The notes under the pieces: model-generated
What the model was told of the DNA's origin: nothing
What the model saw: the letters and a program-made list of their open reading frames with translations, nothing else
Databases searched by the model: none
Position numbers and translations under genes: made by a program
Origin: Aquibacillus halophilus
Lineage (GTDB): Bacteria > Bacillota > Bacilli > Bacillales > Amphibacillaceae
Length of the DNA: 64,000 nucleotides
Direction of reading: 5' to 3'
Assembly (NCBI RefSeq): GCF_009649745.1
Contig: NZ_WJNG01000016.1
Location: forward strand, 362-64,361
In this document: positions 61,624-64,000 of the stretch, in pieces
Layout of the letters: each line of letters starts with the position of its first letter
Numbering within the stretch: the stretch's first letter is position 1

Positions 61624-61872
61624 ATGACGGCACCAATTGTATTCAATATGATAAATGTTAACGGTGTAGAGAGTCTTGGCGGTGTTTTTATTGGCGACAC
61701 GGCTGCAAATGGATGGGAAGTACATGAAAAACTAAATCAAAGTCAGGGGATGAACTTTGCTGGATTTGGGGGAGCCATTCCTGTGACTGGGAATTTTAAT
61801 TATATTTATGATCCAGATGTTGTAGAAAATCCTCACAGTGAAATTGAAAACCAACCTGCAAGTGTAGTGTAG
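61624..61872 (+). CDS. GerPA/GerPF-family spore germination-like protein
   Basis: An 82-residue protein: TAPIVFNMINVNGVESLGGV, FIGDTAANGWEVHEKLNQSQ, then FAGFGGAIPVTGNFNYIYDP, ending DVVEN-type family residues. This is the clearest GerPA/GerPF homologue here (INVNGV, VFIGD for VNFGD, DPDV near the end). AGGGTGGAATATTAAT precedes the ATG. It is divergent from the minus-strand cluster and followed by a small gene at 61883. Confidence 0.75.
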   Translation: MTAPIVFNMINVNGVESLGGVFIGDTAANGWEVHEKLNQSQGMNFAGFGGAIPVTGNFNYIYDPDVVENPHSEIENQPASVV

Positions 61873-61882
61873 GTGAGTTTTA

Positions 61883-62185
61883 ATGACAAATCAAAAGAAA
61901 CCAAATTGGCAGGAATTTGAAAACTTCTTTTCTAACTTTAATCCGTTTTCCGAGGCGAAAAAAATTCCGAGTGAAGATCTAACAAGCTACATGGAACAGT
62001 TTAATTCAACTTATTCAAATCTTTATCCGAAAATTGAGGAAAAAGAAGAACAATATCATTTAAGTTTAGACTTACCTAATACTATAGCTATTGATAATAT
62101 TAGCTATTCAATTAGTGAGAAACAAAAGCCTTCTGGCAAGAAGCAAAAAACTTTAGAAATAGTTATACCAAAAAACAAAGAGTAA
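61883..62185 (+). CDS. Small spore-associated hypothetical protein
   Basis: A 100-residue protein starting MTNQKKPNWQEFENFFSNFN ten bases after the GerP-like gene, with TAGGTGAGTTTTA as ribosome site. The C-terminal part YHLSLDLPNTIAIDNISYSI ending KTLEIVIPK vaguely resembles a reduced alpha-crystallin (Hsp20) domain with an I-x-I tail. That link is weak. Cotranscription suggests a coat or germination role. Confidence 0.5.
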   Translation: MTNQKKPNWQEFENFFSNFNPFSEAKKIPSEDLTSYMEQFNSTYSNLYPKIEEKEEQYHLSLDLPNTIAIDNISYSISEKQKPSGKKQKTLEIVIPKNKE

Positions 62186-62291
62186 GGCGCTATTTATTAG
62201 CATCTTACTTTTTTGTTTTGAATTAATTTCCACGACATTTACTAAAAGGATATTACTTTTCTAGTATTTTAAAGGTTTATTTAACAAACTC

Positions 62292-62747
62292 TTAAAAAGG
62301 TTTTAAAATCATCAGGATAATAATTATGATAAAGATTAAATTCTCCAAGTGCTCAAACCCAAATAACACTTTGGATAAGTGGTTATATTCTTTGGGTATC
62401 TTCTCTCCACTAGTGGACATCAATAATTCTTTTATGGGGTTGAAGTAACGTTTTAATACGAGTGGTCCCATCGCAAGGGCGATTAAGAATAAGATAAGAC
62501 TGGTAACATACCATCCCATCTGAAATAAATATGGTCTAAGCACTCCCATTAATAGCCCTGTTACTAGAAGTAAAGTCCCCCCTATCATGACAAAAATGTG
62601 TAATTTATGTCTAATTGCGTATGCATGCTTTAATTCAGATAGGTTTGTAGCAGTTTTCGGGATCATTGTTAAGATAAACCCAGGCCCCATTCCTAAAATT
62701 GCTGAAAAGATATGTATAAATACTAAATAATAATAAAACTGATCCAT
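62292..62747 (-). CDS. DUF2269 membrane protein
   Basis: A 151-residue protein with four helices. YYLVFIHIFSAILGMGPGFI and HKLHIFVMIGGTLLLVTGLL match the DUF2269 family of predicted integral membrane proteins. GTGGAGGAGAACA precedes the ATG. No partner is adjacent. Confidence 0.8.
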   Translation of the reverse strand: MDQFYYYLVFIHIFSAILGMGPGFILTMIPKTATNLSELKHAYAIRHKLHIFVMIGGTLLLVTGLLMGVLRPYLFQMGWYVTSLILFLIALAMGPLVLKRYFNPIKELLMSTSGEKIPKEYNHLSKVLFGFEHLENLIFIIIIILMILKPF

Positions 62748-63101
62748 TGTTCTCCTCCACTGATTCTAAAGATAATACTATTTTATAATACAGGGTCAAT
62801 ATATGATGTGATATTTATCAATGAAATAGAAAATTTAAATATTTCTCAATCCCTCACAATGACAAATATTATATATAGGAAAACTATAAGCTAACCACTT
62901 TATACTTGTGGGGATATGTGTAAAATTATGAAGATACAAAAAAAGAAGGTCACCACAGATGTTTGAATACTCGCTATACCTCTAAATGGATTGGCTTTAT
63001 TTAAAAGGAAAATGTTCAAATTCGTTGAATTAAATATACTGTGACTTAAATTTGTTGTTACAGAAATAGTCGAACATACTTATTAGGGGAGGATTAATAG
63101 T
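62748..63101. other. AT-rich intergenic region
   Basis: No gene or clear RNA structure was recognised. It holds the divergent promoters of the DUF2269 gene and the membrane protein at 63102. Confidence 0.4.
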
Positions 63102-63380
63102 ATGACAAGAGAAAAGTTACGTGGTGTAATTTATTTAGGAACTTTTATCGGTATAATTGGCTTAATAGCGCTATTTTCAAGTGTTTATTTCGGATCTTCT
63201 CTTGCAAGTACGTGGTTGAGTAATCAAGGTTCGGCTGATACCTCTACTTATCTAGTCATCCTGGAAAGCTATATAAATATTTTTTTAGTTGTTGGAGGGA
63301 TACTAATGGGCTTTGGTTTATTCTTAGTAGTTTTTACATATTTTAAATTACATAATTGCAATAAGGAAGATTTGTCTTAA
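63102..63380 (+). CDS. Small two-helix membrane protein
   Basis: A 92-residue protein with hydrophobic segments at about residues 10-30 and 52-80, and a Ser/Thr-rich loop between. AGGGGAGGATTAATAGT precedes the ATG. No family is recognised. It stands alone. Confidence 0.55.
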   Translation: MTREKLRGVIYLGTFIGIIGLIALFSSVYFGSSLASTWLSNQGSADTSTYLVILESYINIFLVVGGILMGFGLFLVVFTYFKLHNCNKEDLS

Positions 63381-63446
63381 TGTTTATGACAATTTGATAG
63401 AGGAAATACTAAACACCCATATTGATGAGTTACGTTTCATTGTTAT

Positions 63447-63920
63447 TTAATATGAATCGACAGATTTAAATTTTCTTCTAATAAAATCAGCAGATACTGG
63501 ATTTAGTTCTAATTCTCTTGCTCTCACAGAAAGTTGTCCAATATGGTGAATCTCATGAGCAATTATATGATGAATTAGTTCATCCTTAGTAAATTCCTCA
63601 CCCCAAGGTACTGAAACAAGTTCGTTTTTTGTTTGATTCATGTAGGTTTGTAAAAAATCAGCTATATCAATACGAAAAGTATCTGAAAGATAGTTGACTT
63701 TCTCAAGGGTATTATATTTAGTAAACTCAATGTCTATATTTTCTTTACCTTGGATATGACGAATCCAACTATGCTCCACATCAACAATATGAAAAAGTGT
63801 ATATAAGATGCTTCCAACTCCACCGATACGGTCTTTAACTAACTCTTCGGCTGTTAGTTGGTTACACCAATTAAACCACTCATCTCTGACTTGCCAATTA
63901 TACTCAAAAAATTTCAGCAT
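63447..63920 (-). CDS. DinB-family protein
   Basis: A 157-residue four-helix protein starting MLKFFEYNWQVRDEWFNWCN after GGGGGAGAATA. GSILYTLFHIVDVEHSWIRH and ELIHHIIAHEIHHIGQLSVR supply the three His ligands of DinB/YfiT metal sites. A longer upstream frame lacks a ribosome site. Only modestly similar to the other DinB protein at 15157. Role unknown; some relatives are thiol transferases. Confidence 0.85.
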   Translation of the reverse strand: MLKFFEYNWQVRDEWFNWCNQLTAEELVKDRIGGVGSILYTLFHIVDVEHSWIRHIQGKENIDIEFTKYNTLEKVNYLSDTFRIDIADFLQTYMNQTKNELVSVPWGEEFTKDELIHHIIAHEIHHIGQLSVRARELELNPVSADFIRRKFKSVDSY

Positions 63921-64000
63921 TATTCTCCCCCTAATAATAGTTAGTATCATATAAATATTAGCTTTTTACATTGTTAATTCCTTCTTATTAGGAATTAAGA

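Noticed and set aside
61494-61700. N-terminal extension of the GerP-like gene at 61266
   Set aside because: It is the antisense of the divergent GerP-like gene and its promoter; the conserved domain starts after 61493.

Overview
The window looks like chromosomal DNA of an endospore-forming, low-GC Bacillota of the Bacillaceae type. Supporting signs are strong GGAGG ribosome sites with frequent GTG/TTG starts, a Spo0E-like phosphatase, CotF-like coat proteins, a run of YjcZ-family sporulation miniproteins, GerPA/GerPF-like proteins, SigZ, a class D sortase and a 19-bp B. subtilis-type Fur box. No rRNA, tRNA, CRISPR array, intact insertion sequence or prophage was seen.

Layout. 1-3.3 kb: a DoxX fragment and small hypothetical genes, including a PIN-domain protein. 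3.5-9.7 kb: a perfect Fur-box palindrome heads an apparent operon of a small membrane protein, a TctA-type carboxylate permease and the complete lower mevalonate pathway (mevalonate kinase, diphosphomevalonate decarboxylase, phosphomevalonate kinase, type 2 IPP isomerase). A squalene/phytoene-synthase-like gene follows. 10.9-24.7 kb: housekeeping and stress genes (DUF421, UPF0303, PadR with a decayed DUF2812 partner, coat proteins, aldo/keto reductase, DinB, DUF1292, Tag glycosylase, FMN reductase), a cluster of tiny YjcZ-type genes and fragments, GNAT, SDR and an Old Yellow Enzyme homologue. 25-36.4 kb: a copper/thiol-redox region (two CcdA/DsbD-type proteins, a sialidase-like repeat protein, a two-component system, a CopC-CopD fusion, CueP) with an LPDTA surface protein and its class D sortase, then hemolysin III. 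36.9-38 kb: a c-di-GMP-I riboswitch in front of a Spo0E-like phosphatase, and a LysM protein. 38.3-47.5 kb: a LacI-controlled sugar operon combining a TRAP transporter, sugar isomerase/epimerase, hexulose-phosphate synthase and isomerase, ribose-5-phosphate isomerase, a PfkB kinase and a Gfo/Idh dehydrogenase. 47.6-57.4 kb: MFS, GNAT, PAP2-like, serC under a ZTP riboswitch with a visible terminator, sigZ divergent from a Cys-tailed flavoprotein and MFS pair, and a PAS-GGDEF-EAL protein. 57.8-64 kb: a lipoprotein, DUF6508, a cluster of diversified GerPA/GerPF-like genes with SigK-like promoters, DUF2269 and DinB.

Two ideas stand out. (1) Fur control of an iron-free isoprenoid route: the MEP pathway usual in Bacillus needs the [4Fe-4S] enzymes IspG and IspH, while the mevalonate enzymes encoded here need no iron, so this operon may be an iron-sparing bypass, possibly fed by imported mevalonate. 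(2) A TRAP/kinase/HPS-PHI/RpiA catabolic operon whose substrate cannot be assigned from known pathways but which resembles the 2,3-diketo-L-gulonate (yia) system. A c-di-GMP switch on a Spo0E-type phosphatase, and the expanded GerP-like family, are also of interest.
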